Part shown: in pieces, positions 48,401 through 60,615 of the stretch
How positions within the stretch are numbered: the stretch's first letter is position 1
Layout: the number at the start of each line of letters is the position of its first letter
Source: Caenorhabditis elegans
Taxonomy: Eukaryota; Nematoda; Chromadorea; Rhabditida; Rhabditidae
Direction: 5' to 3'
Assembly: GCF_000002985.6 (NCBI RefSeq)
Contig: NC_003284.9
Location: 10,974,001 to 11,038,000 of the forward strand
DNA length: 64,000 bases
Notes under the pieces: generated by a model
The model's database searches: none
Told to the model about the DNA's origin: nothing
What the model saw: only the letters and a program-made list of their open reading frames with translations
Made by a program: the position numbers and the translations under genes

Positions 48401-49149
48401 ATACAACGTCTAAAATTCAATATCTTCATTTTACCTTCGATGATCCAGATTGTATGACTAGGCAAGTATCGAAACAAATTTTAATAATTAGTAAACAAAC
48501 TTGCTAGATAAAAACAGCCAATAGAGTTTTTTTATTGTTTAAAAACTTTACATTAAAATAAAACCTGAAATTTAAGTTGATAAATATGATACAGTCACAC
48601 TTACTATTAGTTCAAAAATGTTGATCTTTCAAAATCTCGAATTCAACTAGAACTTGAATAATTTTTCACACATTAATTCCATCACAATTAGTTCTAAACC
48701 TAAAAATTAAAAAGCTAACGTTTTAATTTCTAAAAGAGAAGAAACACTTCAAAATGTTTATCTTTAGAACTTGTACGTGTAGGAGCGGCCCAATTATCAC
48801 CCTCTTTTGCATAATTTTAGGAAAATTATTGTTTACCAGTTACTGAAACAGTTCTTAAATGATCATAGAAAAGCGTAAAAATTAACCAAAATCCGAAATA
48901 AAATGTGTCAATAAAAACAATTATAAAACTGAAGTTGTTCTTTTACTTTTAGATCAAGAGATTCTGCAATATTCGAGGAATCATATCATCCTAACTATAT
49001 CCAGTCACATCCACTCTACTCGAAAATCATAATCAAAAAGAACATGTGAGTGCCAATTCTGGCATGAAAACACTACTACAGAGTTCAGCGAACTTCTTCT
49101 TTTCAGGACGCCTCGCAACCCGTTGCCGACAAAGGAAACTATTGTCTAA
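42441..49149 (+). CDS. egl-15: FGF receptor EGL-15
   Basis: Receptor tyrosine kinase for EGL-17 and LET-756 FGFs, acting in sex myoblast migration, fluid balance and muscle upkeep. Exons: 42441-42528, 42582-42643, 42691-42852, 43436-43505, then 5B (43580-43930) or 5A (43945-44139), 44215-44450, 44525-44764, 44813-44974, 45021-45128, 45178-45614, 45683-45761, 45817-46110, 46287-46483, 46534-46617, 47150-47254, 47309-47471, 47517-47630, 47723-47893. With 5B this is 1040 residues, with 5A 988. Signal peptide, three Ig domains, acidic box ([12 protein letters not shown]), membrane span about 523-547, [27 protein letters not shown] and an activation-loop YYRKR. A second, longer tail is possible (listed separately) and sets the end given here. 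Numbering is for the 5B form. Confidence 0.96.
43557..43568 (+). promoter_or_regulatory. Splicing switch element UGCAUGGUGUGC before exon 5B
   Basis: TGCATG (bound by the RBFOX proteins ASD-1 and FOX-1) runs directly into GTGTG (bound by SUP-12), 12 nt before the exon 5B acceptor. This joined element is the published one that represses 5B and favours 5A in muscle. Confidence 0.93.
43580..43930 (+). other. egl-15: egl-15 alternative exon 5B
   Basis: 351 nt, a multiple of 3, starting and ending in phase 1. It encodes the Cys-rich insert [13 protein letters not shown]... between the first Ig domain and the acidic box. Known as the form that serves the essential functions. Only 14 nt separate its donor from the 5A acceptor. 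Confidence 0.92.
43945..44139 (+). other. egl-15: egl-15 alternative exon 5A
   Basis: 195 nt, in the same phase as 5B, encoding [16 protein letters not shown]... Known as the form needed for sex myoblast attraction to the gonad. Either exon keeps the frame into 44215. Confidence 0.92.
47850..49149 (+). other. egl-15: egl-15 alternative long C-terminal tail
   Basis: If the 54-nt intron 47850-47903 is spliced, the stop at 47891 is skipped and four more exons stay in phase: 47904-48068, 48380-48461, 48953-49045, 49107-49149. The tail adds about 128 residues, with tyrosines in YDRPS, YNTT and YSK contexts, and ends [13 protein letters not shown]. Intron 48462-48952 uses a GC donor (AG|GCAAGT). 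C-terminal EGL-15 variants that bind SEM-5/GRB2 are known. Confidence 0.8.
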
Positions 49150-49378
49150 CTTCGTTTTTGACTACTTTTTTCGTCCTCTTTTCTTTGTTTGCTGCTTGCT
49201 ATGATCTAGTCATTTTTGACCAGATTTCTGCTTTACTTTTCCTTCTCCACACTTATGCTCAGTTTTCATTCATGTTTAAATTGATACACTTAATAATTGT
49301 TTTTACAGAGCGTTTGTTTTTTGTTGTCTATAATGTTTTTATTTTATGTGCGCTTTGAAATTCAATTGAAAAATTCAC

Positions 49379-49384
49379 AATAAA
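49379..49384 (+). terminator. Poly(A) signal AATAAA, egl-15
   Basis: AATAAA 230 nt past the long-form stop, suitable for the long tail transcript. Confidence 0.55.
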
Positions 49385-51056
49385 ACATATAGTCTTGAAT
49401 AAAACTAATTGTGTTACAGAATTTTAATAGTTGTTGAGTATATAATCTTATAGCAATGCAAAACTTCGAACGCAGCAGGTGCTCATGCTGAAATCTAAAT
49501 TAAATTGAAACAGAAACCTCCGATACCTGCAATAGAATTTACATGTCTTTTATGAATAAGACAGGATTACTTAGTAACCGCTTTTTATTTAATTTTACAC
49601 TAAAAAAACATGTTTTTTCTGCTAGTTCTATGATATATTCGAAGAAGTATTGTTCAATATTTAGAACCATTGTTTCGAAAGGTGCTATCAACTTACGCTG
49701 CCTTTGAAGTGTAGAAGTTTTGTCAGAGGTTCACAAGCAGACTTATTATTATTCATTTCCAGGAATAAGCAATATTTTGATCAAAATGTTCGCTGTTTAT
49801 GTCAATTTAATATGCTCACGACCAAAGTACAAGTTCCCGATAGACCATCCTTTCAGGTGAATCTAACATTTAAAAATTTTGCGAGACATTTGCTTTGAAA
49901 ATTAAATGAGATATAAAAATCTTTAAAAGCCAGGTACTGTTGTTCTGTTCGAGAAAACTATCACAAAAAGATGACTGGCTCATAACTTTGATACGAATAG
50001 CAGTTCAAATATGTCACTGTTTTTCTTGTTTGAGTATTCATATGGTGAACAAAAAAGAACAGTTATTTTTTGCATTTGCTAGATTTTACCCAATATCAAT
50101 TCTATTATGATATCAGAACAGAGAAAACTCAGAGAACACATTCCAGAGACATACTACGCATATGGCCGGAGGGCCATGTGTACCCATTTTCCTCCTTGAC
50201 ACACACACACACATACACACACGTATCTTCTGCTCAACGAAAAAACCGCGAAGAGAGGGGCGGATATGCACGGCCTAATTCAAATCGACTACCGTCGTCT
50301 CCTCCAACTGCATTGATTGACTGACCTCTGTTGATGAGAGCGGGGAGACACCTCAAATCCTCTTATTTTGTTTTTTTTGTTTTGTTTCTTGTTTTTTACC
50401 TTCATCAATTAACTTTTCGGTAACCTACCACGACATAACAGTATCCCATTTGAACATTTTTTGAAAGAGATAGTTTTTGGAACTGGTTCAGAAACTGTCT
50501 TGTATGGCTCGTTCTTACAAATTTTCTCAATCAAATTCACGTTTTTTGCAGACTACAAAGTCTTTTGTCATCCTCATCACAATGGGTTTTCTTCCAATAC
50601 GCTATTTTCTCACGTTTATTCATTATTCATCCACTGAGCGGGGAATATTAGGAAGAGACACTTTTGTCTCAAATTCCTGTTTCCACAAAAAAGAAAAAGA
50701 GCAGCACCAGCACTGAATGCCAGATGCCAAAACTGCCAAAACCTTTCGACCCGCTTCCTCCGCTCTTGAACCCTTTTCCTCCATCTTTTTTCCTGAAATT
50801 TCAAAAAAAAAAAAACGAAAAGAAAAGACGAGCCACCACAACCACTAGAACCACCCAAGCCACTTGCTCTTTCCTTTTTTCGTTTCCATATGTAAACGAG
50901 TAGTGTCTCAACTCTTTCCTCTCTTCAATATCTATCTCAATCTCATTCCATCTCTCTTTACCACCCAGATGTGTATGTGGTTGTGTGTATGTATGCTCTA
51001 ATAACTCGCGCGTCGGCGGTCCGTCCCATTTTCTGCGGGTTCCACTCAAACAGTGC
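49385..51056. other. ldb-1 distal promoter region
   Basis: No coding exon is supported. It contains a short CA-rich repeat (about 50199-50222) and higher-GC stretches at 50260-50340 and 50690-51050, which suit a promoter for the first ldb-1 exon. Confidence 0.45.
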
Positions 51057-51093
51057 ATGAGTGACCTTTTGTTGATGAGAAATGGTGGGAATG
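51057..51093 (+). other. ldb-1: Candidate first coding exon of ldb-1, isoform 1
   Basis: ATG followed by SDLLLMRNGGN, ending in donor G|GTAAGC at phase 1. It fits the next candidate exon (54954-55040), giving NGGNDNGNNQHGTEAAF across the join. Confidence 0.6.
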
Positions 51094-54000
51094 GTAAGCC
51101 TGAGCAGCAAACGCACGTTACTCACCATTCTTCACATTTTGGTTCAGATACTTCTCAATTCTTTGTAGTGATCTAAATTAGTTTTTTTCTTTAACAAAAC
51201 TAGATTTGATTGATTTATTTATTTTCTGCAATGTTTGTTTCTAAATTTGAAAACTCTTCAATTTTGAAAGTAAAATCAGTTTTGGTCAAATAACAATTAA
51301 TATCAGCGTCTAATGTTTTAAGCAAAATCATTTAACAAATCTGTTGTCACTGAAACATCACATTTTATCAATGCCCCACAATTAACCTGTTTCTTTTAAT
51401 TAATTGCTCTGGCGTCCGTTTCTAAACTACCTCATCAACAAAACCAAATGGGAATGATCGCGCGAAAACTATTTTACACTATGGTTTTGGTCTTTCTGTT
51501 TTAGACTATTCCATTTTTCGATGAATACGACCGCGTAGCAATTCGCTTTTTGGCATGCTTTTTTTTAATTTCAAGTTGGTTTGTAAACAAAATATCAACT
51601 ATTGAATTTGTATTACATCATTTTTATTCTATTCAGTCTAGTCGAAAAATGATTTGATATATTTTTATTCTATATGTAAGCTTAACCCACATCCTTTCCT
51701 GATATTAATCCATGTTTCCATTTTTCTATACATTTGAAAAATCTCGAATGACTAGTCAGTGCACTTTTTTTTTTGGTTTCCTGCTCTGCTTCAGGTTACC
51801 CGCACTGCTCAGATTTGGCGATCCCAGAGCAATTACCGGAGCCAGTCATATTTTTACATGTCACGAAACACATATGCACAACAAGCGCTCTCCACCTTGT
51901 GCCCCCGTAATAATTACACCCCCTCCTTCGATTTCTCTTTTTATATTCGGGCTTCTCGAGGAAAAAGTCTTATAGAAAGTCATTCCTGGCACTAGGTTTT
52001 TTTGATTGATAGTGCGCTTTTTTTAAATATTAAATGATTCTAACAACTTTCACATTCTTCAATAATTCACAGCGGTATGTCACGTCACGCTCGAATTGGT
52101 TAGTTAAGTTATAAGCGATAAAATGCAAAACTGCTCTTTTTTGAGTATAAAATGTCTCAATTTGACATCAAATTCTTCAAATTCATTATACTATGTTTTA
52201 ATTGCTCGATATTTTTGAATTCACTTGCATTTGTCACATTGAAATTTGATCATTGTTTATTCAAACAAGCATCTCGGAAATTTTGATTTTTTTTTCCCTT
52301 CTTATTTTCAAAACTCAAAGGTATTTTTTATAATCACCTGCCCGTATAGGTTGAAATTGTTTTAAGACGGTCCTAAAACTTTTATGAACAATAGAGTATT
52401 GATCGTATAAATGAAACTGATCAGTGGTTATTTTGCTGTTGTAGACTAATTTTCTAATTTTTAATTTCACAATAAGGCATATCTGATAATCTTGAAAATT
52501 TTTTGAAGTCAGTACTACTAGTATTATGTATTATTAAGTCGGTATTAAAATACAACACTAACGAGTTTAGTAAAACAAAAATCCTTCAATTATTTGGCTT
52601 ATAAGGTTTTGCTTATTACATCTCAATATATGCTACAAAAAAAGAAGACGCTCTAAAGAGCAAAAAAGAAGACGTCCAGAAGATACTACTAAACGCTTTC
52701 TTTTCATTCATAATCTGTACCTTCTTCTTCACATTCGTTACCGTTGATTCGTTTCTTCAGAAATGATGGTTTGATGATTCAAAAATTCTATTTCTCAATT
52801 ACTGCAATAGAATACATACCACATACTACGAAGTTTTAAAAATAACTTTGGTGAATTAAAATTCAAGTCTTGTACCAAAAAAGGAAGCCATAACAGTATC
52901 GGCAAAGATGGCGGGTATTTGTCTCAATGTCAGAAATGAGTGCAAATAAAGTAGCGGTTAGAGAGCGGCGGCGGCGGTTTATGGGTGCGTCGAAGTAGTT
53001 GTGGAAGTAACATGCTGTCTTTTTTGGTTTCACTTGTCTTCCATTTTCAATTCCTTTTCTCAATAAATCCACACCATCATCCCCACTTCTTAGCAGTCAC
53101 TTGTATGCAACACCTGTGCATGAATTTAGTGTAAATCGGAATGATGGTGAAATGCCGTTTGATTTGTTTCTATGCCAAATCGGTCAGTAGTCGAGGGAAC
53201 AAACATCTTCCTCCGTTTTGTCCTCCTCTTCCAAAAAAGTCGCCTCTTCTTCTCTTCTTCTTCCATCATTCAGCGCAGTGTCACCTCTTATTTCGTGCTG
53301 TTCAACTTCCATTAGCCAAATTCTTTTTCGAAAAGTATTTTCTTGAATTTTAGACATTTTCTAATCAAATGTTGTTTATTCAAATTTTTGAGTAGGCAAC
53401 ATCAATATGCTATTTTGAGAGTTTGTGTGAAAGCGAAGAATCCCGAAAGCAAAGAGAATGTACTCTCTTCATTGATCTGCTGCCATAAAAGTTTTGTCAT
53501 TCATAATATAGTGCATCGATACCTTTTCTCACAGAAAGCGATAAATTCTGCAAGTTGTGTTCAGAGCAGTTTTTGTAAAGTGCAATACAAGATTGCTTAT
53601 TTTAGAAGTCTAGATCAGTTGTGTAGTAGCTATTCGTCTAGTATAATAACCTTTTTTGTCATTATAAAACCAATTATGGCATTCCTAGTTATTTGATTCG
53701 AAAGTAGTTGTTATATTTCGATATTAAATATGGTTTTAAAATACTTTTCATATAAAAATTGGTCTTATAAAAAGTTTTTTAGTAAAAGAGATAGCTTATA
53801 CGATTTTGTGAAATTAGAACGCTCAGTAACAAAATGAATGCCTTTTTTGACTTAAAAATTTTTAATTACAATTTATTTTGAAAGTTTCGTTAAACTAGCA
53901 TTATTTTTAAAAAAATTAATTTGAAAGTTTCGTTAAACTGGCATTATTAAAAAAACCTTTTTTGATAAATGCTGGAGTCTAATGTGAAAGCAAGCAATAT

Positions 54001-57000
54001 TTTTTTTCTGCACATATTTTTGGACACATTCATAAGCTTTTCTGCTTTTCTGCTTTTCACTCAATTCAAAGTTTAGTGTTGTCGAGCAATTTTTCGAAAC
54101 GTTTTTTATGCTTCTCTCAGCTATACAATTGCTCCGAAAAACTACTCTCCATCGAATCTCGCTTCCATTTCCAAGAAACACCTATAATTATCCGCATCTC
54201 TTGTCTCTTGCTTCTTCCATTTTGTTCTCATAAACACCAATCTCAACAGGCTCATTTCGCTCTTTCTTTCACAAATCGTTTTATATCTTAGTCTTTCTGA
54301 AAGAAAACGGAAACAAGAGCAGCTGCAAAAATCAACGGGGTTTCCATCGGAAACTGCGAAAAAATATATTGCGGTTTTTAGATAGAGAAGGAGAGACTAA
54401 AAGAGGCGCTCACGTATACACCGAGCCAATCGGTTTGAGAGTGATATCTAATTCTGTTATTCCTTCATGCTCACCATTCGCCAGAGGAGCAATGTCTTTT
54501 CCAGCGTTAGCTCTAAGTGCTGCTTCTATTGAGCTGCTCCTTTAAATTCTCTTTTCTGGGTCTTCCCACATCTTTGTTCAGTAACGAAAGCAGTATCAGT
54601 TGATAATATACTTGGATTCGTGCAAAATCAATATTCAAAATTTAAATCTTCATATTTGCTGTCATTTATGCATTCACTCTGGTTGTCAATAATACGCATA
54701 ATTGAATTTTGCGTCAAAACAGAAATGGGTATGGTAGGGAAAAAATAAAGAAAAGCTTTTTCTTTCTTTGAATGTGTCGTTGCTTGCTTGAAAATAATTT
54801 TTTCGTTCGTGTGTCTCTTTGCTAGTAAAAGCTCTTCCTATACAAATGAGCGCATCATCGCCTCGTTTTTTGCTATTTTCTAACTCAAACTATCCACTTT
54901 CTATAGACTCATTTGGATGTGTGTGGTTATTTTTCTCAAATTTTTATTTTCAGACAACGGGAACAATCAACACGGCACAGAGGCTGCCTTCGGGAGGCTT
55001 GCTCAATCATACCGTATTCAAGATTTATTGTTCATTATTGGTAAGATTTCAATTTCTTTGAAAATTGTGGACATTTTGAGATGTTTTTCAAAATGTTTTA
55101 TAGATTTTGATGAGTTTTTTTTTTCAAAAGGTTTTCATAAAAATGCACAGCAACTAGAAAGTTATCAAATAAAAACTATGCAAAAATCTATGAGAGTTCT
55201 TGATAAAATGTTGTTCCCAAGTTTTTCTTTTAAAACGAGGTTTAATTTTCAAAACGAGGCTTTGACTGCACAAAAAATTTTATATACTTTAAACCATTTA
55301 TATTCATTTCACAGAAAGCTTTTATTTTGGCATGTAAAAGTTCATAGTTTCATTTAATTCAATTTATAACTACACCTTACGCATTTTGTAGTCCTCGTTT
55401 CTTTTCCGATTTTGCTCGGAAATTGTTTTCTTTTGTGGAACGTGCATCCAATATATCTCATATTTGAGAAAAAGAGGAAACTGAATATTTAATTAAAATT
55501 GGAAGAGCAGTTAACATAGCTTCTGACTAGTTTTTCGAATTGGCAGGATTGCTGTTAGATCCATTTTTAACGTAAATGCGCACTTCTTTGAACTAAACAT
55601 TCTTAAAAGACGAAATTAATTGAAAATCAAGTTTTCAATGAGTATTGTTTATTTTACCATTTTATATCAAATTTACTTTTCCTAGTCATATTTTTCAGAG
55701 CCATCCACATCATGATGTTTCACCGGCCGCCTTCAGCAAGACCTCCCTTAAATCACGTTGATCAGTTGAAATCACTCCAGGCAACCGCCTTGGGAAAGCC
55801 AGGGTTAGTTTATTTTTGCCAAAAAGGAATTGTGCACGACAAACCGGGGAGCAGACAAATGTTCCGAAAAAGACAAAACAAAAAACTACGAACAAAATTC
55901 CGATGACAAGTGGTTGGTTCTACTTGTTGTTCACTTGTTCCCTAACTACTAACGAACAACTGTGAGTAGCTTTCAGAGCTTAAAATCTTTCCCAGGCAAT
56001 TTGACAAGTTGATTCTATGGAATTATTTTCGAAGAACGACGATTATTCTTTTTAAGTATTTATCATATACATAAATAATATCAAAAATAGCTTACTCTAG
56101 TTGTTAAGTACAATTGAAAACCGGAAGTATTAACGCACATTAACTACATTAAACTTTCTATCGACAGTCTACCGGCGGTCTAAATTGTATTACAGCACAG
56201 AGGGCTTTACACTGATCCTCCTGTCTTCAGCCAATTGTACTCCTCTCATTGTAATCTACTCCTCCTGTCCTTTCTTCTTTGCACATTTTTTTGTTTTCCA
56301 GTTGTACCCTCTTTCATTATTATCGTTTTATTTAGTTTTGAAATCTATATATAGAGAGAGAGACATTTAGAAAAATCCAGAGAGAGATGTCACATGAAAT
56401 TTGAACTTTGTTAAATTGATGAGAAATTTGCGAACAAAGCTAGAGACCACTTTTCAGACAAAGAAGCAAAAAGAAGTAACCAAACAACAAAGTTCGGTTG
56501 CTTACCCATTTGGCTTGATCCTCCTTCTCATCCAAACAGTACCGATAGTTTTCATTAAATTTGTAGTTTAAAGTTGACAAGCCGATAATGATGATGAACG
56601 GGAGGTAGCAAGTAGGGGTCAGTGACCTTTGCAACTCATGACGTCGTTTTTCATTGTGATGCTTTCATGTCGCCGCTACTAGTATAGAGTTCAAAAACTA
56701 ACTATTTCAAATAACAGAACAGTTTTCTAGTTATTTGTTGTAACCAGTGATTTAGAATAACTTTTTTGATACGAAGTAATTTTTCATACAGTCCCAGATT
56801 ATTTTATATGGCTCAACCATGGTAATAAAAAACGTAAACGTTTAGGCCTGAAAATTAGAATATTCTCAGTTTTTTACATTACTTTGAACCATTTTTCCTG
56901 AAAAAGTTATAACACAATTCTACCTTTGAACACTGAAATTTGAAGCCTCCCTTTAGTTCCTCCAGATAACTCAGTCAGCCTTTTGCATAATCCATACGCC

Positions 57001-60000
57001 AAGTGAACTATAGACCGTTGTGAGAACACATTGGATCCCTTTCACTCATCCCGTCCCTTTATTCCGTCCCTCCTAAAGCAGCATCGTTCTTCGACGGAAC
57101 GCACGCGCACTTATACTCGTCGCGCACGCACACACACACACACACATACACACACACACACATACACACACTCATATACTGTTTGCGCATTGACATTTTC
57201 TCTGGAGCACTCCGTTCCAATGCACACTATTCCCACTCGTAATGTATGTATAGGACCCTCTTGATATTCCATACTATTCCTCGTGTCGCGCACTGGATGA
57301 CCCCCACACAGTCGTCTCGGTCGTCACCCTCTCGCCACTGGACTCGCAGTACCACAACAGCTAGCACGACTCCGACCGCGTTGGCTGGGAGAGGAGAGAC
57401 AGGCACCCGGCTGTCGACTTCCCCAATCTCTTCCTCAAAGCTGTTGGCTGGTGGCCGCCAAACGAAAATTCGGCCACAATGTCATAAATTTCTCTGCGTC
57501 TCTGATGCGAACTTTGTTGTCTTCGTTAACGCTTGCTTCTCTAACTCTCGCTCACTGTCTAGAGTGTGGTGTAGCGTTGTTTCCACTGTGTTCACTGTAT
57601 CTGCGTCTCCACCCAAATGCTTCTCTGTGACGTACTGTTTTGTGGATGAACGCTCTAAACAAAACAAGTTTTCTCACGTCAAACTGCGTTAACTAAGTGT
57701 GGACAGTGACGAAAAAAAGTTAAATAATACAGGGTCCATGGAAATTACACAAAAATGACAAGTAAGAAAAGGAATTCTACAAAATTCAAAATGGTAGGCT
57801 CTAGGACTCCAGGACCACATGCTTCTACTGCGGCCGATCACGTGCCCTTCTCGCTCACGAGTCTATCGTATCTTCTCTTCGTTTTCTGAATTGCAGTGAC
57901 TTGATTCTGGAGTGACAATCGTGGGGGCAAAGGCCGCCCCCATTTGCATAAGATGCCGCATCTTCTTCTTCGTTTTCGTCTTCTTCGTTTTCCTCGTCTT
58001 CTTCTTCGTGCTTCTGCTGCTTCGTCATTTTCCCTTCCCCTGCTAACAATAGAAGACGGCGAAGAAGGGTCTAGTGAATCTACGGACCCCTTGCCCTCCG
58101 CCACAAGCCCGGGCAGCTCTCCACTCTTCGAAGGCACGGGAATTTTATGCGTTTAGGGGGTCCGTTGTGCCCAATTTGTTCGAGTTGCAGTTGTGTCTGT
58201 GTGACTCAAAATTGAAATTTGCATGAAACTTTGGCTTGATGAGATGCCATGAGTGAATTCTTTGTCAACTCTTTTGTGCCTTCCCCTGTTTTTTATTTTT
58301 TTTCTATTTTGAATAGAGAAAACTGTGTAAATAAACAATTATCTATTTATAATTTCTGCTTGTTGCTTCTTTACATAAACTTCGTTATTTTTGTCTTCAT
58401 AGGGTTATTAGTAATAATTTGATGTGAATCCAGAATCAAAAAAGCTTCATATTCACATATGTGAAACCAAATATGGTATTGTGAAGAGCCTATTTAAACT
58501 GTACATGGTAATGTTATGACCAACTTCAACCAACTTCACATCTTTGATTTTCTTCAGTGATAAGATACGGGATAATCTTATCATGATTGGCAACATGGCC
58601 AGATTGTGCTTCTAAACTTTTTCTCCAATTTTCTTGCGCACTTGCCTACAGCCCATTACTTTTTATGATATCTATCAAATCTATACCATTAAACTTTATC
58701 GCAACCTCTTGGCTTGCCACACTATCTGACTAACACATAAAACTTCGGCTCAAAATTTTACGAGCCACACGCCACGGCTACTGGATTTCTTTTATATTTT
58801 ATTTTTTTCTACCAAGTCTTCGGAAGAAATACAGGCTGATTTTTAAGGCTTGAAACTTAGACGTAATTTTTAGAATTTATGTGTAAACTGCGAATTGTAA
58901 ATGAAAACTTGCAGTAATGTATTAGGTATCTCAAACCTTGTCCCTTGCTTTGTCAATGTCATTTATTATTTATCATTTTTCGAAAGTTGTTATATCTTAT
59001 TTTAATTTTATGCCGTTTTCCTCCAAGACTCCCATTGGGGTTAACGATATTTTCCACTCTAAGACGTAACGACTAATTTCCTCAGGGACCACCGCACTTG
59101 GCCCTTAGGCAACATATGTCATCCGATCGCTTAACGAAGGTTTCCGAATTTTGAAGAATTGTGCCAACAAGAGTAGTAGCGGCAAACGAATCGAAGTGCC
59201 AATGAGCCAGAAGAGATGGGTTAAATTAGAATTAAGGTTTCGGTTGGTGGTCCATCCTTGATAGTTGTTCAATAGTCTGTCTTTCGCTTCTCTTGTTCCT
59301 CGCTCACCCTCACTCTCTTCGTTCCCCTCTCTTTAATCCTATTTTGAAACAGGACCGCCTTCCGGGGCTTTGTCGGGTGGGTCGTCCGGTCATCCGGCTC
59401 CCTCCCCCCACAATTATGATTCCCATTCTCTTATTGTAAATACTTTAAGTCAAGCTTACTATTTACAGAGCTTTGAAAATTCGAATAGAGACCTCACAAT
59501 CGTATAAATAATTTACAAGTATCAATGCATTGAATAAATCCATCTGTGTTGTTGCTCGCGTTTGTTTTCGAAATGCCTTTTCCTTCTGTCTAGCATCTTT
59601 TTTTGTCTTAAACAATCGATACGGTCGGTCGTTCTTCCGATCCGTAACCTCGTCTGGCATGAAAAGGTAGATTTGTAAGAATGACCGTGCAAACTGACCT
59701 TGGCCTCTCACTCCTCCGCGCCTACTTGTTCGGCCCCTGGTTTTTGTGTCGGTGCCACTTCACCGCGGCACCACGAAAACTATTACTGATGAGGCGAACG
59801 AACCGCCTTTTCCTCCCCACCCTCACACTATATCTTCTTATCTCGAGGTCAGCATCTTGAAAGTGAAACCTTCACGGGTGGTCTTGTCATTTGTTTCCAT
59901 GGTTTTTTAACGTCCCTTCTTTTAAGCTTCTATTTTTTTCATATTATATTAGCATCTCATTCTTAAATTACACATTTGCTTATCTTTGCATAAATGGATA

Positions 60001-60584
60001 TTGTCAATTTATCTTGTCGCATAATGCAATCGTTTCCAGCTGCTCATAATGCTTTCTAATTGCTCATTACAGTAATCAAACGCAATGCATTCTTCTTTGA
60101 GGTCATGAGTATCGGCCCACAACCACAAATTAAAGCCGCCTGTTACCTATTACCTGCTAAGCCGAACCGTGTGCTGCGCGTTTTAGTAACGAAACATTTT
60201 GTTCGATTGATCTAGTGTGTACAATGTTTCACATATCACGTAAATTTTAATTTTATAGTTTTTTGGTGGGTTGAAAGTTTATTCTCTTGTTAATACTTGA
60301 ACATTGGAAATCAAATTTATTGTTTTTGAATGCTTAACATTTCTAAACAGAAATCTAAGCTTCTTCCCAAATCCTGTTGCTGGTGAGTATTTTGAATTTA
60401 GTAATGTTCGAAATCTCCTTATTACCTATGCTGACTCAGAAATAGGTGTGCATTACAACAAGTGACTCAGTAAAGGTAGGACGCCGCCCCCGCCTGTGTA
60501 CTGTCATTGTGGCTAAGAAAAGCAAGGCGAATAGAGGGAGCTCCGTCCGTTTTGAACTGGCTCTCTATGGACCAATGCTCTCGC

Positions 60585-60615
<31 letters not shown>

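Noticed and set aside
50310-51093. Similarity of GACCTCTGTTGATGAGAG (near 50318) to the ldb-1 first exon
   Set aside because: The match is under 20 bases with several differences and has no matching splice site; likely chance.
54954-55803. Direct splice of 55040 to 55699 within one coding isoform
   Set aside because: In frame it meets a TGA after five codons (EPSTS), so these exons belong to separate isoforms, or the first is untranslated in that combination.
57246-57692. Plus-strand coding exon in the GC-rich stretch
   Set aside because: Frames are low-complexity or broken by stops, and no splice pair links them in phase to ldb-1.
57838-58137. Arg-rich protein on the minus strand
   Set aside because: It is the reverse of CTT/CGT-rich repeats, with no conserved features.
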